Shown here: positions 19,822 through 29,554 of the stretch, in pieces
Numbering within the stretch: position 1 is the first letter of the stretch
Layout: each line of letters starts with the position of its first letter
NCBI RefSeq assembly: GCF_026725475.1
Contig: NZ_CP109966.1
Location: 372,001-436,000, forward strand
DNA length: 64,000 nucleotides
Direction: 5' to 3'
From: Catenovulum adriaticum
GTDB lineage: Bacteria; Pseudomonadota; Gammaproteobacteria; Enterobacterales; Alteromonadaceae
Program-made: the position numbers and the translations under genes
The notes under the pieces: generated by a model
Database searches by the model: none
What the model saw: only the letters and a program-made list of their open reading frames with translations
Told to the model about the DNA's origin: nothing

Positions 19822-20456
19822 AAAGTGTTTACCTCTATTACCGGGCCGCCTGCGACTTTTGCATCCTCAATATCGTGAGTCACCATCAGCGCAGGTAATT
19901 TACGTTGGCGAATTTCAAAAAAGACTAATTCTCTAATCGACTGCCTCAATTGGCTGTCCAACTTACTAAAAGCTTCGTCTAATAAAATAGCATTGGGCTG
20001 ACTAAAAAGTACTCTTAGTAAAGCCACTCTTGCTTGTTGCCCGCCAGATAATTGCTGTACGGGGGCATCGGCTAAATCAATCAATGACATTTGTGCTAAC
20101 GCTTGTTCAATTTTGGCTTTTTTATCGCTTCGGCTAAGTCCTTGTTCCGGCATGGCAAAAGCAATATTGTCGGCCACATTTAAATGATTAAACAACAAAG
20201 CATCTTGAAACAGCAATCCGGTTTTTCGCTGCCACGCAGGTTTATGATCAATTCGTTGATTGCTTAACCACACTTCACCACTTGCGGTAAAGTTTTCAGG
20301 TAACATGCCAGCGACATAGCTTAATAATGTCGACTTTCCTACCCCAGAGGGGCCCATAATGGTTAGCACTTCACCGCTTGCAACCTGTTCATTAATCGAA
20401 AGTAGTTCTCTCTCACCGAGCTTAATACTAACGGCTTTTAAATTAAGTCCTGTCAT
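19815..20456 (-). CDS. ynjD: ABC transporter ATP-binding protein, YnjD-like
   Basis: 213 residues. Walker A is GPSGVGKST (35-43), the signature is LSGGQQARVA and Walker B is AILLDEAF. It is the ATPase of an importer with YnjB (binding protein) and YnjC (permease). Its ATG overlaps the stop of the permease gene as ATGA, which means tight translational coupling. The substrate of the Ynj system is not established in the family. Confidence 0.88.
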   Translation of the reverse strand: MTGLNLKAVSIKLGERELLSINEQVASGEVLTIMGPSGVGKSTLLSYVAGMLPENFTASGEVWLSNQRIDHKPAWQRKTGLLFQDALLFNHLNVADNIAFAMPEQGLSRSDKKAKIEQALAQMSLIDLADAPVQQLSGGQQARVALLRVLFSQPNAILLDEAFSKLDSQLRQSIRELVFFEIRQRKLPALMVTHDIEDAKVAGGPVIEVNTLC

Positions 20457-22198
20457 GTTTGCTGGCCTTGTTTACGAGTGCTGATATTGACTTTTTTATG
20501 CGCGTTTTCTGGATTAAAAATAAGCTTAGGTAGCCAAGCTGCCAGTATAAAACCCAGTAAAGGTAATATCATTTGTAATATGGCATATACAGCACTTGTT
20601 CGTCTGCTCGCGCCATTTGCTAATGCGACTGCCTCTGTGGTTAATGTCGCGTAGCGCCCTCCACCCGATAACAATGTAGGTAGATATTGGCTCAAACTAA
20701 TCGCCAACCCCAGTGCAAAAGCCACCATAATAGCAGCAAACATTTGTGGCAGTTTTATTCGCCAGAATATTTTGCAAGGTTTGGCGCCTAAACTGGCAGC
20801 CACTTTAATCAATGCAGGGTTAAAATTTTGATAGCTCACCGCTAAAGACAAATACACATAAGGAATAACATAAATTAAGTGGCTTAATAAAACCGGAATA
20901 AAAACAGCTTCACTAAAAAAGGCTTGTTGAAACCATAACAAACCAAATAAAAACGCCACACCGGGCACCAACAGAGGAACATAAATAAGCATATCTAACC
21001 AATGGCCGCCCGCTAATTTATGTTTATTCGCTGCTGATTCTAGGGTAAATAAACTGAATAAAAGTGCAAGTCCGCTACTTGCCAGTGCCATTTTGACACT
21101 ATTTAAAATAGGTTCATGCAATTGAGTCAATGCATTCTGCCAATGCAAATAGGTTAACTCTTGTGGCCAAGCATCAGGATAAGGCCAGAAACCAGCAAAT
21201 GACCACACCAACAAACCACCCAAAGAAACAGCCACAACAATGACAAACAAAGCCACAAAACTAAACGCCAAAATGCGATAAAACTGACTTAAACGATTTA
21301 AATTGATGCTTAATAAAAACGATTTATAGCGACAAAACAAACGCTCAGCTATTAGCCAGAGCAAAATAGCCGTTAAAGTGACTAAAGTTTGCAATAAGGC
21401 TGCGGCACTGGCTACAAATCGTAAATTCAAATCTGAATGATTAAACCAGTTTAAAATCACCACAGCCAAAGTTGCTGGATTGTTGGGTCCTAAAATATAC
21501 GGAATTTCAACACTCGCGCTGGCATAAGCCAACACAGCCAAAATAGGTAAACGTATTAAAGGGTAAATTTGAGGTAATAACACTTTTATAAAAGCGGCTT
21601 CAGGTTTTAACCCTAAACTCACGGCAACTGTGGTTTCTTGCGCTAATCTGTGCTTTAAATTAGCTTGCTTTAACACACTTAAACTCATTAACAGCAAAAA
21701 TGGCAGCTCTTTAAAAACTAAACCAATAATAATAGAAATCCCCCAAGGATCATTTGGCAGTAAGCTATTAGTCACTTCATCAGAGCCCGTTAACCAAGGG
21801 GATATTAACCGATTAAACCAGCCAGAGGGGGTTAGCAAAAATGCAATCGCGATAGCAGCCGCCGCATGGGGCACAGCCAGCACAGGGCTAAGCACGTGTT
21901 CAATGCGCTTTAACCACCGGCTTTGATAAAAAGTTGCCAAAATTAAAATATTTAATTTAAACGCAATTAATGTTGATACTAAGCCACAAAACAAGCTTAA
22001 ACTCAGCATTTTATCTAGGCCTGGGGTTGTGAATAATTGCTGAAATACCTGCAACGAAAATTCATCTCGCCCCAGCGCCGGAAAATAATTAAAGGCAGGC
22101 AACACAACGCCAAATAGCCCAGCACCTACCGGTAAAGTAATAAGCAATAGCAAAACGGGTCGACTTAAAGCCGATAACAAATAATAAACTAACGACAT
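20453..22198 (-). CDS. ynjC: Fused ABC transporter permease, YnjC-like
   Basis: 581 residues with two copies of the permease domain in one chain. EAA-type loops are seen at VAVSLGLKPEAAFIKVLLPQI (split: SLGLKPEAAF, KVLLPQIYP) and AASLGAKPCKIFWRIKLPQM (split: SLGAKPCKIF, RIKLPQMF). The start is set at 22198 because the upstream stop and this ATG share a base (TAATG); the frame is open nine codons further. It works with the YnjB and YnjD homologues next to it. Confidence 0.87.
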   Translation of the reverse strand: MSLVYYLLSALSRPVLLLLITLPVGAGLFGVVLPAFNYFPALGRDEFSLQVFQQLFTTPGLDKMLSLSLFCGLVSTLIAFKLNILILATFYQSRWLKRIEHVLSPVLAVPHAAAAIAIAFLLTPSGWFNRLISPWLTGSDEVTNSLLPNDPWGISIIIGLVFKELPFLLLMSLSVLKQANLKHRLAQETTVAVSLGLKPEAAFIKVLLPQIYPLIRLPILAVLAYASASVEIPYILGPNNPATLAVVILNWFNHSDLNLRFVASAAALLQTLVTLTAILLWLIAERLFCRYKSFLLSINLNRLSQFYRILAFSFVALFVIVVAVSLGGLLVWSFAGFWPYPDAWPQELTYLHWQNALTQLHEPILNSVKMALASSGLALLFSLFTLESAANKHKLAGGHWLDMLIYVPLLVPGVAFLFGLLWFQQAFFSEAVFIPVLLSHLIYVIPYVYLSLAVSYQNFNPALIKVAASLGAKPCKIFWRIKLPQMFAAIMVAFALGLAISLSQYLPTLLSGGGRYATLTTEAVALANGASRRTSAVYAILQMILPLLGFILAAWLPKLIFNPENAHKKVNISTRKQGQQT

Positions 22199-23406
22199 TA
22201 TTGCACCCCATACCGTTTTAACCATTCACGATTTAAACGGCTAACCCAACTTGGATGCAGTTCACTTAACAACTTAACCTTTGCATCTGTAGGCAAAGCA
22301 GACGGATGGGCTTGGTTTTGCACAAATAATCGTTGTTGCTGTTTGGAAAGCGCCGCCATATCTAATACCGTTTGATCGCCCCAAATATCAATTTGTTGTT
22401 TTTTTGCCTGCGCTTGCGGCGATAATAAAAAATCGGCTACTTGCTTAGCCGCTTGTTTATGTCGGGCATTAAAAGGAATAGCCACAAAATGAATGTTACT
22501 TAAGCTGCCATCTTGCATTACATAAGTTCTCACTTTACGCGGCAAGTTATACTGCTTAACCGCAGCAGGAATTTCAGCCGCGGTAAAAGTAAAAGATAAA
22601 TAAATTTCTTGATCGTCAATTAAGCGCTGCATTTGCGCACCACTTGATGGAAAGTACTGCCCTTTTCTCCATAAGTGAGGATGCAATTTATCCAAAAATT
22701 GCCATAACGGCTTACTCAATTGATCAAAACTTTTATTATTGACGGGTTGATAAAGCATTTGTTGAATTGCTTCTGGTTGCGTTTGATTAAGCACACTAAT
22801 GGCATATTTTAAAAAGCTGTTTGCATAAAAATCAGGTGGTTTAGGATAAGTAAAACGATGCGGATATTGTTTAAGCCATTGCATGATTTCAGCTAAGGTT
22901 TTGGGTGGCTTAGCGACCAAACCCGAGTGATAATAAAACACCAAAGAAGCCTTACCCCAAGGCGCTTCTCGCTTTTGGGTATCCATTCCAAAATCTCTCA
23001 ATACTGCGGGATTTTGCTTTGGCCGGGTTAACTTAAAATGTGTTAATTCGTCTAACCACGGCTCGGCTAATAACTGATGTTCAAGCATAGACGCAAAATT
23101 TTCGCCATTAACCCATAATAAGTCGACACTGCCATTTTTGTCATTTCCCGCGGCTTTTTCGGCCAATATCCGGCTAACCGCATCACTGGTATCTGTTAAT
23201 TTAACATGGATTAACTCAATGTTTTTTTGCGCTTGTAAGGTGTGTTTTGCCCACTGCAAATATTGATTAACTTGCGGGCTACCGCCCCAAGCGTAAAAAT
23301 AAACTTTTTCTGTGGCCTGAGCTGCTTGACAAAAAATCAGCGTTAATACAAAAAAAAGCAAATTAAGTTGGGCATTCAACCCTTTGTTATTGCGCGCTAA
23401 CATCAT
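22198..23406 (-). CDS. ynjB: ABC transporter periplasmic binding protein, YnjB-like
   Basis: 402 residues with a signal peptide ending near CQAAQA (about residue 31). KVYFYAWGGSPQVNQYL and the central VFYYHSGLVAKPPKTLAE mark an extracellular solute-binding protein of the iron/thiamine/polyamine class, the YnjB branch. It overlaps the DUF547 gene by four bases (ATGA) and is coupled to the permease gene. The substrate is unknown. Confidence 0.86.
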   Translation of the reverse strand: MMLARNNKGLNAQLNLLFFVLTLIFCQAAQATEKVYFYAWGGSPQVNQYLQWAKHTLQAQKNIELIHVKLTDTSDAVSRILAEKAAGNDKNGSVDLLWVNGENFASMLEHQLLAEPWLDELTHFKLTRPKQNPAVLRDFGMDTQKREAPWGKASLVFYYHSGLVAKPPKTLAEIMQWLKQYPHRFTYPKPPDFYANSFLKYAISVLNQTQPEAIQQMLYQPVNNKSFDQLSKPLWQFLDKLHPHLWRKGQYFPSSGAQMQRLIDDQEIYLSFTFTAAEIPAAVKQYNLPRKVRTYVMQDGSLSNIHFVAIPFNARHKQAAKQVADFLLSPQAQAKKQQIDIWGDQTVLDMAALSKQQQRLFVQNQAHPSALPTDAKVKLLSELHPSWVSRLNREWLKRYGVQ

Positions 23407-24209
23407 TTGCTCACATCATTTAAAGACCAATCATATTTTAAAAAATCTAGCGATATAGATTCATCTTTTATTTGTTTAATTTGAGTTTGATTTAAAGCCA
23501 GTTCATTTTTGTATTTTAACGCAAACTGATAGAGGCTATTCACCCCTTGCCAACCTTGTTCAAAATCCTTGTCATACCAGTCAAATATCGACGAAAAATA
23601 AAGGGTTTTGCCTTTGGCATAGTTACGTGAACTGTCTGACATAAAGCGCACCGTTTGCGCTTCTAATTGTTGATTTAATTGCACAGCTCGGTAAGCTTGT
23701 TCACGTAGAGCGGGGCAACCAACACTGGCGCAATTAACCGCAAAATGAATTCTGGGCTCGTTAAATTGCCCATTGCCGCGGATCCATTCGTGCTCAATTG
23801 TATCTAAACTGACCGTTTGCCCTAATAACGAAATAAAGGTTTTAGACCAAGGCGACGAAAAAAAGCCGCCGGTATCTCGAATAGAATCTACCGGATAGTG
23901 CTTAATAATCCATTTTACGGTAAAAGCATTATAAGCATTCAACAAAAAAGCTAATTGTTTATTTTTGTGCCATTGCTTAAAACGTTTATGACTGACTGCC
24001 GATAGCGAATTTAAATAACGATCCAATCGATCCGGTTGCTGTGCCAGAGCCTGATAATTAAATTGTGTTGCATGGCCACCTGCTATTTTCACAACATGCT
24101 GAGCTAAAATTTGATCCCATAATAAATGCAAATCTTGATTGTCTTCAGCCTGTGCTTTTGAGTAAAAACTCAATATCAGGCACAAACTTAACAGATATTT
24201 TATCTTCAT
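23403..24209 (-). CDS. DUF547 family secreted protein
   Basis: 268 residues with signal peptide MKIKYLLSLCLILSFYSKAQA. The family signature HFAVNCASVGCPAL and the NAYNAFTVKWII segment identify DUF547. Its activity is not established. The ATG at 24209 shares a base with the upstream stop (TAATG); a longer frame exists but would overlap the flavoprotein gene. In many marine bacteria DUF547 genes sit beside VTT/flavoprotein genes, as here. Confidence 0.85.
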   Translation of the reverse strand: MKIKYLLSLCLILSFYSKAQAEDNQDLHLLWDQILAQHVVKIAGGHATQFNYQALAQQPDRLDRYLNSLSAVSHKRFKQWHKNKQLAFLLNAYNAFTVKWIIKHYPVDSIRDTGGFFSSPWSKTFISLLGQTVSLDTIEHEWIRGNGQFNEPRIHFAVNCASVGCPALREQAYRAVQLNQQLEAQTVRFMSDSSRNYAKGKTLYFSSIFDWYDKDFEQGWQGVNSLYQFALKYKNELALNQTQIKQIKDESISLDFLKYDWSLNDVSK

Positions 24210-26362
24210 TAGCTGCGCATCCAACGGTGATATTTTTCTACCCAGTTTAATAATGTTTGTGGCGCATTCGCGCGCTTCCATTCACCTGCGGCGTATTTAT
24301 TTACTTCAGCCCATGTAGGGTAAGCATGAATAGTGCCCAATACTTTATTTAGCCCTAAACCGTGTTTCATCGCTAATACAAATTCAGCTAAAATATCACC
24401 GCCATATTCACTGACTAAAGTCACGCCTAAAATCGTGTCTTTACCGGGCGGAGTTAATACTTTTATAAAGCCCGTGGTTGAGCTTTCGGCGATTGCCCTG
24501 TCTAACTCAGCAAGGTCAAAACGCGTGACTTCATAAGCAATGCCTTTTTCTTTGGCTTGCGTTTCATTTAAGCCAACCCGCGCCACTTCAGGATCAATAA
24601 ATGTGGTCCATGGAATCACTCGGTAATCTACTTTAAATCTTTTAAAGCGACCAAATAAAGCATTAACCGCCGCGTACCAAGCCTGATGCCCTGCAACATG
24701 GGTAAACTGATAAGGACCAACGACATCACCGACTGCAAAAATATTAGGGTATTTGGTTTGCAAATATTCATTGGTTTTAATGGTTCGTCCTGTCTCTATG
24801 CCAAGCGCTTGTAAGCCAAAACCTTCTAAACGAGCCGAACGCCCTACCGCACAAATGAGTGAATCAAACTCAATATTTTTTTCACCTGATTCGGTTTCTA
24901 ACTGAATCACTTTTTGACCGTTTTCAATACGGCAAGCCTTTGCTTTATGACCCGTTAAAATATTAACGCCTGATTTTTGCAGTGTTTTTTCAGCTAATTC
25001 AGACACTTCAGGATCTTCACGCAGCATAATACGATCAGCCATTTCAACTTGAGTCACTTCACTGCCTAATCGAGCAAAGGCTTGCGCTAATTCGCAGCCA
25101 ATAGGGCCACCGCCTAACACCACGATGCGTTTTGGCACTTCGTCAAGTTCAGCATAAGCTTGCCATAAGGTATCCGATGTTAAATAGCCCACCTCATCTA
25201 AACCCGGTAATGGCGGAACAAAAGGTCGAGCGCCCGTGGCGATAACAATATTTTTACTGGTTAAGGTTTGTTTTGAGCCATCGTTTAGCGCAATTTCAAC
25301 CGTCCAAGGATCAATAATATTGGCATAACCCTTTTGTACGTCCACGCCTAAATTAGTGTAACGTTCTACACTATCATGAGGTGCTACCTCTGATATCACG
25401 CGATGGACTCTTTGCATCACGTTTTTAAACGAGAATGGTGCATTACTTGGCGTTAATCCATATTGGTCGGCATGTTTTTGTTGATAGGCCAATTTAGCAG
25501 ACTTAATAATCGCTTTGCTTGGCACGCAGCCGTAATTTAAACAATCGCCGCCCATTTCGCCCGCTTCAACTAAGGTGACTTTTGCTTTAACCGCTGCGCC
25601 AATATAGCTGCTGACTAAACCACCCGCGCCCGCACCAATCACAATTAAGTTTCGGTCATACCTTTTTGGTTTACGATAACCTAAATACACTTTTTGGCGG
25701 TTTATTAACGCGATCAATCCTTTAGCCAACCACGGAAATATTCCCAATAAAACAAACGACAATATTAAAGTGGGCGACAAAATGCCTGACAAACTTTCGA
25801 GCTCGGCAAGCTGAGTGCCCGCGTTAACATAAACCACAGTGCCGGCCAACATACCTACCTGACTGACCCAATAAAATGTCCAGCTGCGAATTGCGGTTAA
25901 ACCCATTAACAAGTTAATTAAAAAAAACGGAAATACAGGCACTAAACGCAGCGTAAATAAATAAAAAGCTCCTTCTCTTTTTACCCCTTCATCAATCGCT
26001 TTGAGCTTTTCAGGGAATTTATTTTTTACCGTATTTCGTAAAATAAAGCGCGCAACTAAAAAGGCTAATAACGCACCAATACTGCTGGCAAATGAAACAA
26101 TAATTAAGCCTTCAACTAATCCAAATAAGGCACCTGCCGCTAACGTTAAAATGGCAGCGCCGGGTAATGAAAGCGCGGTAATTAAGACATAAAAGACAAA
26201 AAACGCGGTAATAACTAAAAACGGTGTTTTGGCTTTTTGCTGATCAAATTCTGCCATCGACGACTTTAAACCATCTAAGGTTAATAAGGTGTGCAAGTCA
26301 TAATGGAAAAAACCCAATACCGCACTGAAAATAATCAAAATTAACAATATTTTTTTAAACAT
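24209..26362 (-). CDS. VTT membrane domain fused to a pyridine nucleotide-disulfide oxidoreductase
   Basis: 717 residues. Residues 1-225 hold about five membrane segments of the VTT/TMEM64 type. From 237 on it is a class I flavoprotein disulfide reductase: FAD motif GAGAGG (243-248), redox pair C274-x4-C279 in GGDCLNYGCVPSK, second Rossmann motif VVLGGGPIGCELAQ, AVGDVVG and the C-terminal HAYPT active-site loop. It resembles mercuric reductase or lipoamide dehydrogenase without a heavy-metal domain. The physiological disulfide is unknown. It follows the TonB receptor by 64 bases. Confidence 0.87.
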   Translation of the reverse strand: MFKKILLILIIFSAVLGFFHYDLHTLLTLDGLKSSMAEFDQQKAKTPFLVITAFFVFYVLITALSLPGAAILTLAAGALFGLVEGLIIVSFASSIGALLAFLVARFILRNTVKNKFPEKLKAIDEGVKREGAFYLFTLRLVPVFPFFLINLLMGLTAIRSWTFYWVSQVGMLAGTVVYVNAGTQLAELESLSGILSPTLILSFVLLGIFPWLAKGLIALINRQKVYLGYRKPKRYDRNLIVIGAGAGGLVSSYIGAAVKAKVTLVEAGEMGGDCLNYGCVPSKAIIKSAKLAYQQKHADQYGLTPSNAPFSFKNVMQRVHRVISEVAPHDSVERYTNLGVDVQKGYANIIDPWTVEIALNDGSKQTLTSKNIVIATGARPFVPPLPGLDEVGYLTSDTLWQAYAELDEVPKRIVVLGGGPIGCELAQAFARLGSEVTQVEMADRIMLREDPEVSELAEKTLQKSGVNILTGHKAKACRIENGQKVIQLETESGEKNIEFDSLICAVGRSARLEGFGLQALGIETGRTIKTNEYLQTKYPNIFAVGDVVGPYQFTHVAGHQAWYAAVNALFGRFKRFKVDYRVIPWTTFIDPEVARVGLNETQAKEKGIAYEVTRFDLAELDRAIAESSTTGFIKVLTPPGKDTILGVTLVSEYGGDILAEFVLAMKHGLGLNKVLGTIHAYPTWAEVNKYAAGEWKRANAPQTLLNWVEKYHRWMRS

Positions 26363-26426
26363 ATAAGGCTCTTTAATTAATTGAGTTCAAGCTAATTGAG
26401 TTCAAACGCAAATAAACAGGCGCGTG

Positions 26427-28775
26427 TTAAAATTTTTGTTCAAAACTCACTTTGGCGTGAATAGGCTCATTGGGCATCACTAAGGTTGCGCCAAAATAAC
26501 CCCCTTCAAAAACAGGCTGCCAGTTTTCTTGATCACTTGCGTTAATCACATCTAAACGAATATTTGCTAAATCACTTAGCCGATAACGGGTATTTAAATT
26601 AAGACTATGTTGATCACGAATATTGACTGTTCCGAGATAATCCAACGGATAAGACTTTGTATAAACTAAAGATGTCCCCAATTGCCATTTAGGCGTTATC
26701 CACACCGCGCCATTTAAACTCACCATTTGCGAAGGTATGCCCTGAACTTTAGCATTAGATGCAGCAAAAACTGTGTATGCGGGTGAACCGCCAGCCGTTC
26801 CTTGAATAATATCAGGCCTTGAATTATCAAATGCATCTGATATTTGGCGAGTTTCTTGTGCTGAGGTGGAGTCATTATAACGAGCATCTAAATAACTATA
26901 GCTCAGATTAAACCAATAACTTTCATCTGTGTGCCAAACTTGTGTCTCAGCGCCTTGTGTTTTAATACCGGTATTACTGCCATCTTGGTTTCTTAAACTA
27001 CGGGTTTGCTCAAAAATGGCAGCATCAAAATACCAATTAGACTCGAACGGTGCATATTTAAACCCAAGTTCGTATAATTTGTTTTCAGTTGCAAAGTTTT
27101 GACGACTAATTAAATTATCGCCCCCGAGAACATTACCACCCGCCATACTATTTGAAGTTGAATCGTTATTGCTGTAGCTCATGTAGGTATTAAATGTTTG
27201 AGATAATTGATAACTTAAACTCGCTTGGTAAGATTGTAACCATGCTTGAGTCTCATCTTTTGCAGCAACAACCCCAGATGGCGCCAAGGGGTCTTGTGCT
27301 TGCACATCATAAAAATCACTTCGGTAACCCAAGTCCAAATTCAAATATTCACTTAACTGCGCTTTGTGTTGCCAAACTAAGCCAATTTGCAAGCTTTTTG
27401 AATCGGTCGTGTCTGACAAAGAAAAATCGCCTACTCCATCATTATCAAGATCATACTGCCCACCCGGAGAAACAAAAACGCCGGGCCGCAATTCAATCAA
27501 ACGATCTTTTTGCGACTCGGTTAACGGAATTTCACGGTTAGATAAAGGCCCGGTTAAATCAACCGGGTTATCAGCTTCTGTGGTAAATTGGCTGTAGCCA
27601 AGTACATTGTTGTATCGTATATCCAATGCAAAAGTTGAAATATGCGCTAAGTTCCAATGCAGATCCAATTCACTTCGATTTTCAAATGTATGCGCCCCAT
27701 CAATAATCTCAACAAAACTATTTTGTGCAATTTCCTCACGCTCTAAATACTGATAATAAGTTAAATTTCTAAAGCTAAGTCCATTATTTAATACCGTTTT
27801 ATAATGGCTATGTAATAGATAAGTGCTTGCATCGTTTTTGTCATTGGGGTGGGTATACACTTGACTACGCGGTATTTTAATCAAGCCTGTTGGTGAAATA
27901 ACCGCGCCCGCGCCGGGAACAAAACTGCCATTAGGTTGCTGACCTTGCCCTTGAATATACAAACCATCATCAATTAATGCCTGGGTTGGGCGGTTAATGC
28001 CCGCATTATCAGTATAGTCCACCTGATAAACTTCAAAATTAATATCCCAACTGGTATCAGCATCAAATTGCTGGGCGTAGGCCATAAAAAAACTATCACT
28101 GATAAATTGGCTGTAATCGTAAAAACTGCCTTTATCTTGGTGTTCATAACTCACTCTAAACGCTTTATTGTCCGGCTCAAAAGCATAGCTATAATCCAGC
28201 TGAGCTGAGTATTGGTCCCAACGTGCTGCAGATAATTTAAGCTGACCAAAGGATTTTTTTAAATGAGCGCGTTTTGAAACCATGTTAACAAAGCCGCCAT
28301 TACGCTGCGTTGTCCCTAGCAATACAGGCGCAGGCCCTTTTACAATATCTAATTGCTCAACCGAATTAAATGATAAAGGAATACCAAATCCATTATTACC
28401 TGCTTGGCGGCGCATCCCATCTTGAAATAAATCGCCCAATTGTCCACGCAAACTCGGTAAACTCGGATTACCAAACCCACTAGCAGCATAACTGTTAGGC
28501 GTTACCGCTAAAACATCATGCAAATCATTAATATTAAGTGCGGCCATAGCCTCTTGGCTTAAGCTAGTCAAAGCTCTTGGAATTTCTATCGCGCTCACAC
28601 CTTCACCGAAAGGCCCTGAAACCAGCGCATTTTTTTGGTTCAGCCGCGAGCCACCTTGACTGCCTAAAACTTCAATAACCTCAATACTTGAGGTTTCAAC
28701 TTGTTGGGCTTGAACGGTCGACGATATCGTATAAGCCAAAATTGATAAGATAAATGTGTGTTTCTGTGTTTGCAT
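26427..28775 (-). CDS. TonB-dependent receptor (siderophore/metal type by sequence)
   Basis: 782 residues with signal peptide MQTQKHTFILSILAYTISSTVQA. The plug domain is seen in EIPRALTSLSQEAM, LPSLRGQLGDLFQDGMRR and VEQLDIVKGPAPVLLGT; the C-terminal strand ends HAKVSFEQKF. Overall style is that of FhuA/FecA-like receptors rather than the large polysaccharide receptors. The start at 28775 is preferred because AGGG lies just upstream; another ATG is five codons earlier. It leads the operon that contains the Ynj transporter, which suggests it supplies the same solute across the outer membrane. Confidence 0.88.
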   Translation of the reverse strand: MQTQKHTFILSILAYTISSTVQAQQVETSSIEVIEVLGSQGGSRLNQKNALVSGPFGEGVSAIEIPRALTSLSQEAMAALNINDLHDVLAVTPNSYAASGFGNPSLPSLRGQLGDLFQDGMRRQAGNNGFGIPLSFNSVEQLDIVKGPAPVLLGTTQRNGGFVNMVSKRAHLKKSFGQLKLSAARWDQYSAQLDYSYAFEPDNKAFRVSYEHQDKGSFYDYSQFISDSFFMAYAQQFDADTSWDINFEVYQVDYTDNAGINRPTQALIDDGLYIQGQGQQPNGSFVPGAGAVISPTGLIKIPRSQVYTHPNDKNDASTYLLHSHYKTVLNNGLSFRNLTYYQYLEREEIAQNSFVEIIDGAHTFENRSELDLHWNLAHISTFALDIRYNNVLGYSQFTTEADNPVDLTGPLSNREIPLTESQKDRLIELRPGVFVSPGGQYDLDNDGVGDFSLSDTTDSKSLQIGLVWQHKAQLSEYLNLDLGYRSDFYDVQAQDPLAPSGVVAAKDETQAWLQSYQASLSYQLSQTFNTYMSYSNNDSTSNSMAGGNVLGGDNLISRQNFATENKLYELGFKYAPFESNWYFDAAIFEQTRSLRNQDGSNTGIKTQGAETQVWHTDESYWFNLSYSYLDARYNDSTSAQETRQISDAFDNSRPDIIQGTAGGSPAYTVFAASNAKVQGIPSQMVSLNGAVWITPKWQLGTSLVYTKSYPLDYLGTVNIRDQHSLNLNTRYRLSDLANIRLDVINASDQENWQPVFEGGYFGATLVMPNEPIHAKVSFEQKF

Positions 28776-28981
28776 CTGCAACCCTGTCATTATTCGAGTT
28801 TTTATTTAAGCGCTTTTATGTAAGAAAAGTGATAATTAAAAGCGGATATATACAAGTGACCGTATAGCGACTGGGTAAATTTCAAAAAAATTCAATTAAA
28901 CAAATGTATTAGGATGAAATTATATTTTGTTTCATCAGGTCTGTGTGCAGCTCAATCATTAAAATTATGTTAGGACGTAAA

Positions 28982-29410
28982 ATGGATAACTCAACTCAAA
29001 TTAGTCAACAACAGGTAAAGTCGATTCAAATCAGTTTGTTTGCACTGCGTTTAGGGGTATTTATCGTGATGTTTGTCTGGATGATAGATAAATTTATTAA
29101 CCCTTCACACAACATAGCCATATTTAAATCCTTCTATGCCATTGACGGATTAAGCATATCGTTAACTTATGTGATTGGTATTGTACAAGCCATCTTAGTA
29201 TTTTCATTTTTGGCAGGGTTTAAAAAACGAATTAGTTATGGCCTTATCTTTATATTACATGGTGCCTCAACTTTATTTTCATTCCCAAGATACTTAGAAC
29301 CTTTTGACAATATGTTGTTTTTTGCAGCATGGCCTATGTGGGCAGCTTGTTTTGCACTTTATTTATTACGAGATTTAGATACCTTATTTACTGTACGAGC
29401 AAAAAGCTAA
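28982..29410 (+). CDS. DoxX-like small membrane protein
   Basis: 142 residues with four hydrophobic segments and a DoxX/DUF417-like look (FALRLGVFIVMFVWMIDKF, LVFSFLAGFKKR). AGGA lies before the ATG at 28982. The function is unknown. The last 205 bases of this gene plus 54 bases downstream are duplicated almost exactly at 59158-59416, on the far side of the ulvan cluster. Confidence 0.75.
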   Translation: MDNSTQISQQQVKSIQISLFALRLGVFIVMFVWMIDKFINPSHNIAIFKSFYAIDGLSISLTYVIGIVQAILVFSFLAGFKKRISYGLIFILHGASTLFSFPRYLEPFDNMLFFAAWPMWAACFALYLLRDLDTLFTVRAKS

Positions 29411-29464
29411 AAGCATTTAATCTTAATACAAGATAAATTTATGTCTCGACAGCCTTAAAAACAG
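29206..29464 (+). repeat. Left copy of a 259-bp direct repeat flanking the ulvan cluster
   Basis: Runs from inside the DoxX-like gene to 54 bases after its stop. It matches 59158-59416 over the whole 259 bases with a single difference noticed (GTACGAG here, GTGCGAG there). Both copies have the same orientation, 29,952 bases apart. Confidence 0.93.
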
Positions 29465-29505
29465 TGAAACTGACATAATCTCAGCTTCGCTGACTGAAAC
29501 ACAAT

Positions 29506-29554
29506 TAACCTCAACTCGGGGTAAAACATAATCATTAAACCGAGTTGAGGTTAG
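29506..29554. terminator. Long hairpin between convergent genes
   Basis: TTAACCTCAACTCGG pairs with CCGAGTTGAGGTTAG across a 20-base loop. It lies between the DoxX-like gene (plus) and the stop of the anti-sigma gene (minus, 29555) and probably ends transcription from both sides. Confidence 0.65.

Noticed and set aside
26378..26408. Direct repeat of ATTGAGTTCAA between the TonB receptor and the VTT-flavoprotein gene
   Set aside because: Two short copies in an AT-rich gap; too little to propose an operator.
28800..28850. Possible Fur box before the siderophore-type TonB receptor (GTGATAATTAAAAG)
   Set aside because: Only a partial match to the GATAAT hexamer array and no second half; not reported as a site.
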